DNA of 64,000 nucleotides from positions 206,625-270,624 of the forward strand of contig NZ_BLXY01000004.1 of NCBI RefSeq assembly GCF_014193585.1, in the 5' to 3' direction. The stretch is from Geomonas paludis (GTDB lineage Bacteria; Desulfobacterota; Desulfuromonadia; Geobacterales; Geobacteraceae). Every line of letters starts with the position of its first letter. The first letter of the stretch is position 1. The notes beneath the pieces are model-generated. The model was given only the letters and a program-made list of their open reading frames with translations. It had not been told where the DNA came from and made no database searches. A program made the translations under genes and the position numbers. Positions 46,137 to 56,683 of this stretch are shown one piece after another.

Positions 46137-46583
46137 ATGGAAAGAAGAGCTTTAACTGCAGGAGACATGGTAGATTCGCAATGCACGCGTTGCAAGGCGC
46201 TGCTGAACCACACCATCGTAGCGATGGTGGCGGGGCAGGTGGTGCGGGTAAAATGCAACACCTGCGGCAGCGAGCACAACCATCGTCCCGCAAAAGAACC
46301 AAAGGCCGCCACCGTGAAGGGAGCAAAGGCTGAAAAAGAGGTAAAGGCGCCCCGTACCAGGGCCGCCAAGGCACCGGCGGTATCCGACGAGGCCGTCTGG
46401 GAGGAGATGATCCAGCCGCTCGATCCGGATCTTGCCGTTCCCTACAGCATGGACGGAAAGTTCAAGGCCAACACGCTGATCAGCCATCCCACCTTCGGGA
46501 CCGGCGTCGTCGCGTCGTGCCAGACCGGCAAGGTCGAAGTCGTTTTCAAGACCGGCCGCAAGCTGTTGAGAAGCGCCTGCTAG
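46137..46583 (+). CDS. Zinc-ribbon protein of unknown function
   Basis: 148 residues in three parts: an N-terminal CxxC-CxxC zinc ribbon (C16, C19, C40, C43), a Lys/Ala-rich charged linker (about 50-85), and a C-terminal beta domain with HPTFGTGVVASCQTGKVEVVFKTGRKLL. The last part resembles an SH3-like or CarD-like small barrel; a nucleic-acid-binding role is plausible but unproven. GGGAGG precedes the ATG. The leader contains a terminator (46074-46106), so expression may be controlled by attenuation. Confidence 0.8.
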   Translation: MERRALTAGDMVDSQCTRCKALLNHTIVAMVAGQVVRVKCNTCGSEHNHRPAKEPKAATVKGAKAEKEVKAPRTRAAKAPAVSDEAVWEEMIQPLDPDLAVPYSMDGKFKANTLISHPTFGTGVVASCQTGKVEVVFKTGRKLLRSAC

Positions 46584-46610
46584 TTAGCATCACAAGGAGC
46601 ATGAAATAAG

Positions 46611-46650
46611 AAGGGGCTGCCGGTTTCCACATCCGGCAGCCCCTTTTTTT
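46611..46650 (+). terminator. Intrinsic terminator after the zinc-ribbon gene
   Basis: GGGGCTGCCGG (46613-46623) pairs with CCGGCAGCCCC (46633-46643), then seven T. Confidence 0.94.
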
Positions 46651-46663
46651 ATTCAAAAAAAGC

Positions 46664-46764
46664 AAACCACTGGCCACGGAGAAAATCTGAGAACTTCGGA
46701 GAAAACCAAACAAGAGGTTTTGTTTTCTCAGATTTCCTCAGAAGTTCTCCGTGGCCAATGGTTT
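46664..46764. repeat. Large inverted repeat before tex 3' end
   Basis: Arms AAACCACTGGCCACGGAGAA (46664-46683) and TTCTCCGTGGCCAATGGTTT (46745-46764) with further inner pairing. It lies between convergent genes. The CACGGAG core is shared with the repeat at 63267-63398. Confidence 0.85.
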
Positions 46765-46767
46765 TGT

Positions 46768-49038
<2,271 letters not shown>

Positions 49039-49084
49039 AGGCTCTCCTCAAAAAAAACTGATACCGACGATCTCCGCCTCAGGC

Positions 49085-49190
49085 GGGGACTGGCTCCGTC
49101 AGGTGCCTGTCCCCTTAGTCGCTTGAGGACGCTGGCTGAGCTGAAAGGTGCGTTCCGCTAGAGGGACAGGCACCTAACGGAGCCAGTCCC
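49085..49190. repeat. Large inverted repeat element, family B
   Basis: Arms GGGGACTGGCTCCGTCAGGT and on, and its complement ending AGCCAGTCCC, around a central segment with GCGTTCCGCTAGAGGGAC. It is the second copy of the element at 14826-14963. Confidence 0.9.
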
Positions 49191-49266
49191 TTCTGCTGTC
49201 GGCAAAAAAAGAGGGTATTTCTTACACTCTTTGGGAGCCGGGGGCAAGAACTTTCCCGCCGGACGC

Positions 49267-50898
49267 CTAGGCAACAAATCCCTGTTTCTCGTAGTCGGCA
49301 AGCTTCCGGTACAGCGTGGCCACGCCGATGTTGAGCTCGGCCGCCGTGCGTGCCTTGTTGTTGCCGGTGGCCCTCAATGCCGCGAGGATGTATTCCCGCT
49401 CGATCTCCTCCAGCGGACGTACCGATTCCACGATGCCCGCCCTGGGCAACGCCGATCTCAATTCTTCCGGCAGGTCCTCAAGGTCGGCCCTCGTGTCCAG
49501 GCACAACGCCACCGCGTGCTCCACCGCGTTCTGCAGTTCTCGCACGTTCCCCGGCCAGCCGTAGCGCAGGAGCTGATCGGCCGCCTTGGGGGTGAATCCG
49601 GTCACCTTGCGCCCGGCGCGCCGGGAGGCCTGCTCCAGGAAGATGCGCGCCAAGGGGAGGATGTCCTCGTTGCGCTCCCTAAGCGGCGGGACCCGCACCT
49701 CGATCACCCTCAGCCGGTAGTACAGGTCGCGCCGGAAGTTCCCCTTGCTCACCTCGTCGGATAGGTTCCTGTTGGTGGCGGCGACCACCCTGATGTCGAC
49801 CTGGCGCGACTTGTTCTCCCCGACCCGCCTCACTTCCCGCTCCTGCAGCACGCGTAACAGCTTCACCTGCATGGACTGGGAAACCTCGCCGATCTCGTCC
49901 AGAAAGAGCGTGCCGCCGTGAGCCGCTTCGATGAGCCCCATCTTGTCCCGGTCCGCACCGGTGAAGGCCCCCTTGGCATGCCCGAACAGCTCGCTCTCCA
50001 GGAGGGTCTCGGTGAGCGCGCCGCAGTTCACCGCCACGAATGGGCGCCCCGAGCGCGCCGACTCCTCGTGGATCAGCCGGGCGATGCGCTCCTTACCCGC
50101 GCCGCTTTCGCCGGTCACGATCACCGACGAGTCCACCCGGGCGATGCGCCGGGTCAACTCCACCACCTGGCGCATGGCGCTGGAGCGCGCGGTGATGCAG
50201 CCGAATTCCTCCGCCCCGGCGCTCAGACACGACATCTGGCGCCGCTGCTTCTTCAGGCGCTCTTCGGTTTCCCGCAGTGCCTTGGCCAGGTTTTGGAACA
50301 CCTCGTCGCCGCTCTCCGACTCGAAGTAGGGCAGGTACGGCTCCAGTGCCTCGCCCCACTGCTCCCTGGTCCGCCCCTCGACGTGGCAGACCGCGTCCCC
50401 CTTGCCGCAGCAGCGGTCCTCGATGAAATAGACCTTCTCACCCCTCCAGTAGGAGACGTAGCCGCTGGCGAAGCCGGTCAAGGTCCAGCAGACCGAGTCC
50501 TCGGAAAGGCCCAGGTGCAAAAGGTGCTGCTCCACCTCGTAGCTGTCGTACCAGAACGACTGGACCAGCGGTTCGTCCTCGTTGCCGTCGCTGCGCTTGT
50601 TCTCCTCGACCCGGACCATCCCCTGCAGCATGTGCAGCTTGGGACCGGTCCAGCTGTCCGCGAAGAGGTCGGGAAACTCCAGCTTCAGGCTCTCCGCCGT
50701 CATCCGGCCATGGGCGTAGCCGAACCTGGTGAGGATGCTGCGCGCGGCGGCCATGCCCAGCGAACCGATCAGCTCCTTGCGCAAAAGCCCCAGGGCGATG
50801 GCATCGAAGATGATGGCCCTGCGCCCCATGAAGAACATGGTCCCCCCGTCGGGACGGAAGGAAAGTAGCTCCCGTAAATCCAGATCCGCCGATTGCAT
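49267..50898 (-). CDS. Sigma-54 activator with XylR_N and V4R sensory domains
   Basis: Enhancer-binding protein, 543 residues. The N-terminal XylR_N/V4R region (about residues 5-180, including RAIIFDAIALGLLRKELIGS and the cysteine-rich EDRCCGKGDAVCHVEG) is the effector-binding part of XylR/DmpR-type regulators. The AAA+ domain has Walker A GESGAGKE (263-270), the sigma-54 loop GAFTGA (310-315) and Walker B TLFLDEIG; the C-terminus is a Fis-type HTH. The ATG at 50898 has GAGGAGG five bases upstream. It is divergent from the sigma-54 promoter at 51013, which it most likely controls. Aromatic effector is inference from the domains. Confidence 0.9.
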   Translation of the reverse strand: MQSADLDLRELLSFRPDGGTMFFMGRRAIIFDAIALGLLRKELIGSLGMAAARSILTRFGYAHGRMTAESLKLEFPDLFADSWTGPKLHMLQGMVRVEENKRSDGNEDEPLVQSFWYDSYEVEQHLLHLGLSEDSVCWTLTGFASGYVSYWRGEKVYFIEDRCCGKGDAVCHVEGRTREQWGEALEPYLPYFESESGDEVFQNLAKALRETEERLKKQRRQMSCLSAGAEEFGCITARSSAMRQVVELTRRIARVDSSVIVTGESGAGKERIARLIHEESARSGRPFVAVNCGALTETLLESELFGHAKGAFTGADRDKMGLIEAAHGGTLFLDEIGEVSQSMQVKLLRVLQEREVRRVGENKSRQVDIRVVAATNRNLSDEVSKGNFRRDLYYRLRVIEVRVPPLRERNEDILPLARIFLEQASRRAGRKVTGFTPKAADQLLRYGWPGNVRELQNAVEHAVALCLDTRADLEDLPEELRSALPRAGIVESVRPLEEIEREYILAALRATGNNKARTAAELNIGVATLYRKLADYEKQGFVA

Positions 50899-50937
50899 GC
50901 GTGCCTCCTCGCACCGTACCAGAATAAGAAGCCACCA

Positions 50938-50950
50938 TATCATAATGATA
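50938..50950. promoter_or_regulatory. Palindrome, possible activator-binding site
   Basis: TATCATAATGATA is a perfect inverted repeat around one base. It lies about 95 bases before the predicted start of the cytochrome operon, the usual distance for a sigma-54 activator site. Confidence 0.45.
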
Positions 50951-51012
50951 GGTTATTTTCACGTTGTATACGAGGCTTTCCGGTAAGTGCTTGTAATCCG
51001 ATTTCTTTTTCG

Positions 51013-51029
51013 CTGGCACGGTCGCTGCT
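51013..51029 (+). promoter_or_regulatory. Sigma-54 promoter of the cytochrome-flavoprotein-porin operon
   Basis: CTGGCACG (51013-51020), four bases, CTGCT (51025-51029): a full match to the -24/-12 consensus including spacing. The start would be near 51040, about 100 bases before the cytochrome gene. Confidence 0.85.
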
Positions 51030-51138
51030 ATTCCCACCCCGAAAGCAGAGTTATCACCGAAATCTCGACCCGAGAGAGCCGGCAGCACAGTAACGGGCCC
51101 GGTGCGGTCGGTCAACAACCATCAATGGGAGGATCAAC

Positions 51139-51492
51139 GTGGGAAGGAAATTTTTCGCAGCGCTGTCACTGCTGGTTGCACTGGGGGCGGGAATGTCCCC
51201 GGCGCAACGCGAGGCATCGGCTGCCAACATCAAAGGGAAGCATGGCTCGGAGGGGCTTGGCTGCGCCGACTGCCATAAGACGGACAAGCCGACGGCGGCG
51301 GCCGGCGTCGAGGTCTGCCTGGAGTGTCACGAGGGCTACGACAAGATGGCGCAGCGTACCAAGGCGCTGCACAACAACCCGCACGACTCCCACCTGGGGA
51401 GGATGGCGTGCCTCAAGTGCCATCGCGTGCATGCCTCCTCGGAGTACCTGTGTATCGAGTGCCACAGCGACTTCGAATTCAAGGACAAGTAG
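51139..51492 (+). CDS. Periplasmic tetraheme cytochrome c, FccA heme-domain-like
   Basis: 117-residue exported cytochrome. After a signal peptide (FFAALSLLVALGAGMSPAQ) four CxxCH motifs are visible: residues 42-46, 60-64, 91-95 and 105-109, plus other histidines (35, 78, 82, 85, 98) that can serve as distal ligands. The spacing pattern, with KALHNNPHDSH between hemes two and three and CHRVHASSEYLCIECH, closely resembles the N-terminal heme domain of Shewanella flavocytochrome c3. It would pass electrons from the periplasmic/quinol pool to the flavoprotein next door. A GTG start follows GGGAGGA. Confidence 0.9.
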   Translation: MGRKFFAALSLLVALGAGMSPAQREASAANIKGKHGSEGLGCADCHKTDKPTAAAGVEVCLECHEGYDKMAQRTKALHNNPHDSHLGRMACLKCHRVHASSEYLCIECHSDFEFKDK

Positions 51493-51564
51493 CTCGAACT
51501 GTTCAGGACGCGGCAACAGCGCGTCTCACCAACCCCCTTAGGGGAAATCAAAGAGGAGGAATCG

Positions 51565-53100
51565 ATGAGAAGAGTTCGAGGTATCGCGATGGTGTTCGTG
51601 GCCCTTTTCGCCTTTGCCGCTCCGGCGCTGGCTGAGAAGGAAATGAACACCGACGTAGTAGTGGTGGGCGCAGGCACTTCCGGCCTGGCGGCCGCAGTCC
51701 AGGCACTGCAGTTGGGCGCCAAGGTGGTCGTGCTCGAGAAGCAGGCCAAGGTCGGCGGCACCGGCAGCTTCTGTGAAGGGGTCTTCGCCGCCGAGAGCAA
51801 GCCGCAAAAGCGCATCGGCATCGACGTCAGCAAGGACTTCGCCTTCAAGCTGATCATGAACTACAGCCACTGGAAGGCCAACGGCGCCCTGGCCAAGAAC
51901 TTCGTGGACAAGTCCGCCGAGACCATCGACTGGCTCGACAACCTGGGCGTGAAGATCGAGTACGTCGGCGTCGGCGGCTTCGGCGGCCCGCTCACCTGGC
52001 ACGTCATCGCCCCGGGTCCGGACTACCCGGACAAGAACCCCAGGGACTTCCACTGCCAGAGGATGATCAACGTATTCGAGAAGTACGTGCAGGATCACGG
52101 CGGCAAGATCCTCCTCGAGACCCCGGGCACCGACCTCATCACCGAGAGCGGCAAGGTGGTCGGCGTGATTGCCAAGGAGAAGTCCGGCGAGCAGCTGAAA
52201 ATCAGGGCCAAGGCCGTGATCATCGCCACCGGCGGCTTCGCCAACAACAAGGAGATGATGAAGAAGTACGTCGCGTACCCGGAGGTGATCCCGGTCGGCA
52301 ACATCGGCAAGGACGGCGACGGCATCAGGATGGCCGAGAAGGCCGGCGCGCAGCTCGAAGGGATGGGCACCGTCGAGGCGTACCGCCCGGGCCTCCCCGG
52401 CTTCCACCCCGCCGACCAGATGATCGCCCTCGCGGTGCAGCCTTACTTCTGGGTCACCCCGCGCGGCGAGCGCTACGTGGACGAGTCCAGCGTCGAGTTC
52501 TGGCCCTACGCCGGCAACGCCATCACCAGGATCGGCGGCACCGCCTATTCCATCTTCGACGAGTCCACCAGGAAGCTGGCAGTCGAGAAGGGAATCGAGA
52601 TGCCGCTGGGCGAGTGGGTGCTGCAGGGGACCAAGCTTGCCAAGTTCGACGACTCCTTCAACAAGGAACTGGCCAAAAAGCGCGGCTTCGCCTTCAAGGC
52701 CGACTCCATCGAGGACCTCGCCAAGCAGCTCAACATGGATCCGAAGATCCTGAAGGCGAGTGTGGAGACCATGAACAAGTCCGCCGCGGTACGTGAGGAC
52801 AGCGAGTTCAACAAGAAGTCCAAGTACCTGCGCCCCATCGCCACCGGTCCCTTCTACGCGGTCAAGCTCCTGCCGCGGCACTTGGGTACCCTGGGCGGCG
52901 TCAAGATCTCCGGCAACACCGAGGCGCTGAACGCCAAAGGCGAGCCGATCCCCGGCCTCTACGCGGTTGGCACCGACTCAGGCGGCATGTACGGCGACAG
53001 CTACGACCTGCTCCTGGGAGGGGGAACGGCGGGCTACGCCATCAACTCCGGACGTATCGCCGCGGAGAACGCGCTCAAGTACGCCGGCATGAAGAAGTAG
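51565..53100 (+). CDS. Periplasmic FAD-dependent reductase, fumarate reductase/flavocytochrome c flavin-domain family
   Basis: 511 residues. Signal peptide ending ALA (about residue 23), then the FAD motif VVVVGAGTSGLAAA (G35, G37, G40) with acidic E58, and the second FAD region from GLYAVGTDSGGMYG on. By eye, three positions that bind fumarate in Shewanella FccA are changed: the proton-donor arginine is E311, the H504 position is near G441, and the R544 position is L483. The enzyme probably reduces another unsaturated acid or phenolic. It contains no heme motif; the tetraheme partner is the preceding gene. Confidence 0.85.
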   Translation: MRRVRGIAMVFVALFAFAAPALAEKEMNTDVVVVGAGTSGLAAAVQALQLGAKVVVLEKQAKVGGTGSFCEGVFAAESKPQKRIGIDVSKDFAFKLIMNYSHWKANGALAKNFVDKSAETIDWLDNLGVKIEYVGVGGFGGPLTWHVIAPGPDYPDKNPRDFHCQRMINVFEKYVQDHGGKILLETPGTDLITESGKVVGVIAKEKSGEQLKIRAKAVIIATGGFANNKEMMKKYVAYPEVIPVGNIGKDGDGIRMAEKAGAQLEGMGTVEAYRPGLPGFHPADQMIALAVQPYFWVTPRGERYVDESSVEFWPYAGNAITRIGGTAYSIFDESTRKLAVEKGIEMPLGEWVLQGTKLAKFDDSFNKELAKKRGFAFKADSIEDLAKQLNMDPKILKASVETMNKSAAVREDSEFNKKSKYLRPIATGPFYAVKLLPRHLGTLGGVKISGNTEALNAKGEPIPGLYAVGTDSGGMYGDSYDLLLGGGTAGYAINSGRIAAENALKYAGMKK

Positions 53101-53108
53101 CGTCATAC

Positions 53109-53137
53109 CTGCCGTGGCGGTGACGCCGCCACGGCAG
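53109..53137 (+). other. Intercistronic hairpin
   Basis: CTGCCGTGGCG (53109-53119) pairs with CGCCACGGCAG (53127-53137), 11 bp, with no T run. It lies between flavoprotein and porin and may stabilise or process the mRNA rather than end it. Confidence 0.75.
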
Positions 53138-53189
53138 CCGCAGGTATTGCAACTAATTCAACGACTACCAATCGAAAGGGAACAGTACC

Positions 53190-54371
53190 ATGAAGAAGAT
53201 CAACATCGCCGCCATGACCTGCATCGCCGCCCTGGCGTGCTCCGCACCCGCACTGGCCATCGACCTCAACGCCTACGGCAACATCAAGCTGGGGACCTTC
53301 TGGACCCAGAACTCCTTCTACAGCGGCGCCACCGGTGCCGCCCGGCACGACAGCGACTTCAGCCTGGACAACTTCGGGGACAGCTTCATCGGCGTCAAGG
53401 TGAAGGATGGCGAGTACTCGGGCGTGGCCGAGGTGGGGCTTTACAACCCGAAAGCCTATTCCAAGGGGGTGGAGGTCCGGCTGTTGTACGGCGAGTGGGA
53501 CTTCGGGGAGGGGAAACTGCGCATCGGTAAAACGCCGAGCCCCTACGTGTTCCGCTCCCAGCAGGTCTGGGACAGCGACGGCGGCTTCAACGGCTACGGC
53601 TCGCTCTGGGACGGCCGCTACGCCAACATCAAGGTGACCATGAACAACGGCTTCTACGTCGACGCCATGCAGCCGCGCGTCGGCAACCAGGCTAACAACA
53701 CCACCAACGTCTCCCCCAACGCCGACGTGACCGCGGCCTACAGCCAGACCGGCAACAGCTACGCGGCGACCTACACCGACTACGACACCATGCTCCCCAA
53801 GATGGTGGTCGGCTACGAAGGGAAACTGAACAACTGGAGCTACGGCGGCGGCGTAGCCGGCAACTGGTACAAGGTGACCAGCTCGACCAACAACTCGACG
53901 CCGGTGAAGCACGACATCTACTCCTACCTCGCCTTCTTCCACGGCAAGGTGGAGCTCGCGCCGGTCGAATTGAGCTACAACGTCTTCACCGGCCAGAACG
54001 TCGGCGACCTGATGAGCACCGCGACCGGCAACGGCACCGGCAACACGCTGGCCAACCCCGGCCAGGCCAACGGCGCCTACTTCGATACCCTGCACGGCAA
54101 GAACTCGCACACCTACGGCGGCTTCGGCCAGGTAGGCTACCGGGCCAGCGACCGGGCCATGCTCTACACCGGCGTTTCCTACGTAAGGGACGACAACAAG
54201 ATCGCCCACGCCGATGCCCGCATGGCTTCCTTCGTCAACCTGAACTACGCCCTGGGCAAGCACATCAACATCGTCCCGGAGATCGACTACCTGAACGACT
54301 TCAAGAACTCCCTGGGACAGAAAGAGCCGCGCTCCCTGATCGCCGGCGCCAAGTGGCAGATGACCTTCTAA
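53190..54371 (+). CDS. Outer-membrane porin
   Basis: 393 residues with a signal peptide (IAAMTCIAALACSAPALA) and a beta-barrel pattern of alternating residues, ending in the aromatic F of WQMTF, as outer-membrane proteins do. A segment such as RSQQVWDSDGGFNGYGSLW and charged loops point to substrate-selective porin. It follows the flavoprotein gene by 89 bases with a hairpin between; it likely admits the reductase substrate to the periplasm. No terminator follows, only direct copies of the family B repeat. Confidence 0.82.
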   Translation: MKKINIAAMTCIAALACSAPALAIDLNAYGNIKLGTFWTQNSFYSGATGAARHDSDFSLDNFGDSFIGVKVKDGEYSGVAEVGLYNPKAYSKGVEVRLLYGEWDFGEGKLRIGKTPSPYVFRSQQVWDSDGGFNGYGSLWDGRYANIKVTMNNGFYVDAMQPRVGNQANNTTNVSPNADVTAAYSQTGNSYAATYTDYDTMLPKMVVGYEGKLNNWSYGGGVAGNWYKVTSSTNNSTPVKHDIYSYLAFFHGKVELAPVELSYNVFTGQNVGDLMSTATGNGTGNTLANPGQANGAYFDTLHGKNSHTYGGFGQVGYRASDRAMLYTGVSYVRDDNKIAHADARMASFVNLNYALGKHINIVPEIDYLNDFKNSLGQKEPRSLIAGAKWQMTF

Positions 54372-54389
54372 AAACGAGCGGCAGTAGTT

Positions 54390-54478
54390 GGGGACTGCTC
54401 CGTCAGGTGCCTGTCCCCTTTCTTGCCCAGAGCAGCACTACTACTCGGGGACTGGGCTCCGTCAGGTGCCTGTCCCCC
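54390..54478. repeat. Two direct copies of the family B arm
   Basis: GGGGACTG-CTCCGTCAGGTGCC (54390-54418) and a second copy (54447-54478) in the same orientation, unlike the inverted pairs elsewhere. They separate the porin from the hemerythrin-like gene. Confidence 0.85.
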
Positions 54479-54521
54479 TTTCTCGCCGGCGGGGGCATAT
54501 CCCCGCCGGCAAGGGAAACCG

Positions 54522-54905
54522 ATGGAAACAGCAATCCTGCACGACGAACCGTTTAAGTGGGACAGCCGCTACCGCAGCATCATCGGCCGCCTGAACCGGA
54601 TGCTCGATCAGTTGCGCCGCCACCCCTTGTCCGACGTAACCGGCGAGCTCGATCAACTGGTGACCGCGACGCTGACCCAGATCGTACCGGAGGAGCGCTA
54701 CATGGAGCTGGTGGCGTTTCCCAAGGTGAGGGAACACCGGCTGTGCCACCAATCCATCAGCATCGGGACCGCGAAGCTGCGCTACCGCCTGGCGCTGGGG
54801 AAGGGTACGCCGGCCGACGAGCTGGAGCAGATCCGGCGGCTCTGGCTGGAGCACATCGAGGTGCACGACCGGCTCTTCGAGACGTTCCTGACTGCACGGG
54901 GGTAA
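54522..54905 (+). CDS. Hemerythrin-like protein with incomplete iron site
   Basis: 127 residues. WDSRYRSIIGRLNRML at the start, PEERYMELVAFPKVREHRLCH in the middle and LEHIEVHDRLFETFL near the end follow the four-helix pattern of bacteriohemerythrins, with the C-helix HxxxH and D-helix HxxxxD. The A-helix histidine and the B-helix histidine do not appear, so a diiron centre may be lost or altered. AAGGGA precedes the ATG at 54522. An upstream in-frame start lies in the repeat and is not used. It is followed by the MFS gene five bases later. Confidence 0.65.
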   Translation: METAILHDEPFKWDSRYRSIIGRLNRMLDQLRRHPLSDVTGELDQLVTATLTQIVPEERYMELVAFPKVREHRLCHQSISIGTAKLRYRLALGKGTPADELEQIRRLWLEHIEVHDRLFETFLTARG

Positions 54906-54910
54906 ACATC

Positions 54911-56173
54911 ATGCCGGAGCGCAACCTGCTGCGAACCCTGTTCCTGGTCAACTTCGCCGTGACGCTGGCTTTCGGCATCGCCGACGCCTTCTTCTCGACC
55001 TATCTCTTCAGCCTCGGCGCCCGCGGCCTCATGCTCGGGCTGCCGCTGGTCTGCTATTCCCTCGCCAAGATCCTCTGCAGCCCCGCGCTGGGCGCCTGGT
55101 CCGAACGGGTCGGCTACCGCCGCGCGGTACTGGTAAGTCTCGCCCTTTACCTCGCGGTCTCGACCGGCTACCTCTTCAATCTCTGCGTACCGACACTCAC
55201 CGTGCTGCGCCTTTTGCAGGGTGTGAGCTGCGCACTGTTCCGCCCGGTGCTCCTGTCACTGGTGGGGAGCTGCGCGGCAGAGAAGAGGCGGGGCACCGTC
55301 CTGGCCACCTTCGACATCTCCTTTTACGGAGCGTTATGCCTGGGGCCGCTCGTCGGCGGCCTGCTCAAGGACGCTTCCGGCTTCGCCGGCGTCTTCGCAG
55401 CCGTTGCCATCTTGTGCCTGATCGCCCTCTGTGCCGCACTGCGCGGCATCCCCGGCGGCGACCGCAGCGGCAACGCCCGGGGCCACGCCCGGCCGGCCGC
55501 TCCCGGGTTTTTGCGTCAGGATCGCACCGGCAGCTACCGGGCGCTGCTCGCCTTCATCTTCGGCAGGGCCTTCGGTATTTCACTCACCGGCTCCTTTCTC
55601 CCCATCCTGCTGACGGCGAAGCTGGGACTGACCGGCCTGCGCAGCGGCGTCATCCTCGCCTCCGGCACCGTCGCCATGACGCTGCTCTTGCGTCCCATGG
55701 GGATGCTCTCCGACCGTGCCCCGCGCCGTCTCCTGGTGGTGGCGGGGGGGAGCGCGGTGTCGGTGCTCTATTTCCTGGTCCCGGCCGCGCCCGGATTTTA
55801 CCAGATGCTGCTGCTCACCCTGGCCATCGGCGCCTGCAGCGTGCTCTCGCAGCCTGCGAGCAGCGCTTTGCTGGTGGAAGAGGGGATGCGCCACGGCATG
55901 GCGGTGACGGTCGGCACCTTCAACGCGGCGCTGAACCTGGGCTTTGCCGTGGGCCCGCTCTGCGGCGCGCTGCTGCAGGGAAGCCTCGGCATTGCCGCCG
56001 TGTTTCACGCCGCCGGTACCGTCGGGCTGGGCGCCGTCGTACTCTTTGCCCTGCACGGCAGCGGGTCAGAGATGGAGGGCTCTCTCTGCGGGTCCCCCAA
56101 AATGATCCCGGTGGCTTCCGCGGCGGAATCCTCCTCATGTGAAACCATCCCCCCGTATTCTCACGCCGCTTGA
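54911..56173 (+). CDS. MFS transporter
   Basis: 420 residues with about twelve membrane segments in two halves (first half up to about residue 180, central loop with HARPAAPGFLRQDRTG, second half after). Typical motif pieces are GAWSERVGYRRAVL (the A-like loop) and MLSDRAPRRLLVV. Substrate unknown. The ATG at 54911 is chosen because the frame before it overlaps the hemerythrin gene. It probably forms a two-gene unit with that gene, an unusual pairing. Confidence 0.83.
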   Translation: MPERNLLRTLFLVNFAVTLAFGIADAFFSTYLFSLGARGLMLGLPLVCYSLAKILCSPALGAWSERVGYRRAVLVSLALYLAVSTGYLFNLCVPTLTVLRLLQGVSCALFRPVLLSLVGSCAAEKRRGTVLATFDISFYGALCLGPLVGGLLKDASGFAGVFAAVAILCLIALCAALRGIPGGDRSGNARGHARPAAPGFLRQDRTGSYRALLAFIFGRAFGISLTGSFLPILLTAKLGLTGLRSGVILASGTVAMTLLLRPMGMLSDRAPRRLLVVAGGSAVSVLYFLVPAAPGFYQMLLLTLAIGACSVLSQPASSALLVEEGMRHGMAVTVGTFNAALNLGFAVGPLCGALLQGSLGIAAVFHAAGTVGLGAVVLFALHGSGSEMEGSLCGSPKMIPVASAAESSSCETIPPYSHAA

Positions 56174-56227
56174 CCGGGCTCGCGAAAACAGCTATTCTGG
56201 CCAAATTTCAAATGAGAGGGGCTCGTT

Positions 56228-56683
56228 ATGGTGCGTCCGAGTTGGGATGAATATTTCATCGAGATCACACGGCTGGTTGCCAAGCGCTCCACCTGCCTGA
56301 GGAGGCAGGTCGGCGCCGTCCTGGTGAAGGACAAGAACATCCTGGCGACCGGCTACAACGGCGCACCGTCGGGAACCGCCCATTGCCTGGATATCGGCTG
56401 CCTGCGCGAAAAGCTCGGCATCCCCTCCGGCGAGCGTCACGAACTCTGCCGCGGCCTGCACGCCGAGCAGAATGCCATCATTCAGGCCGCCAAGCATGGC
56501 ACCTCCATCGAGGGGGCGACCCTGTACTGCAACACCATGCCCTGCATCATCTGCTCGAAGATGGTGATCAACGCCGGCATCAAGCGGGTGGTCTACCTCT
56601 CCGGGTATCCGGACCAGTTGGCCGAGGAGATGATCCGCGAGTCCGGCATCACCGTCGAGAAGTACGAGGAGCCGCAGCCATGA
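56228..56683 (+). CDS. dCMP deaminase family protein
   Basis: 151 residues, zinc-dependent deaminase: the HAE motif in [10 protein letters not shown] and MPCIICSK are the zinc ligand and catalytic pieces; [21 protein letters not shown] opens the fold. It converts dCMP to dUMP for dTMP synthesis, or belongs to the ComEB relatives. GAGGGG before the ATG. The stop overlaps the nrdR ATG by four bases, so it is cotranscribed with nrdR. Confidence 0.91.
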   Translation: MVRPSWDEYFIEITRLVAKRSTCLRRQVGAVLVKDKNILATGYNGAPSGTAHCLDIGCLREKLGIPSGERHELCRGLHAEQNAIIQAAKHGTSIEGATLYCNTMPCIICSKMVINAGIKRVVYLSGYPDQLAEEMIRESGITVEKYEEPQP

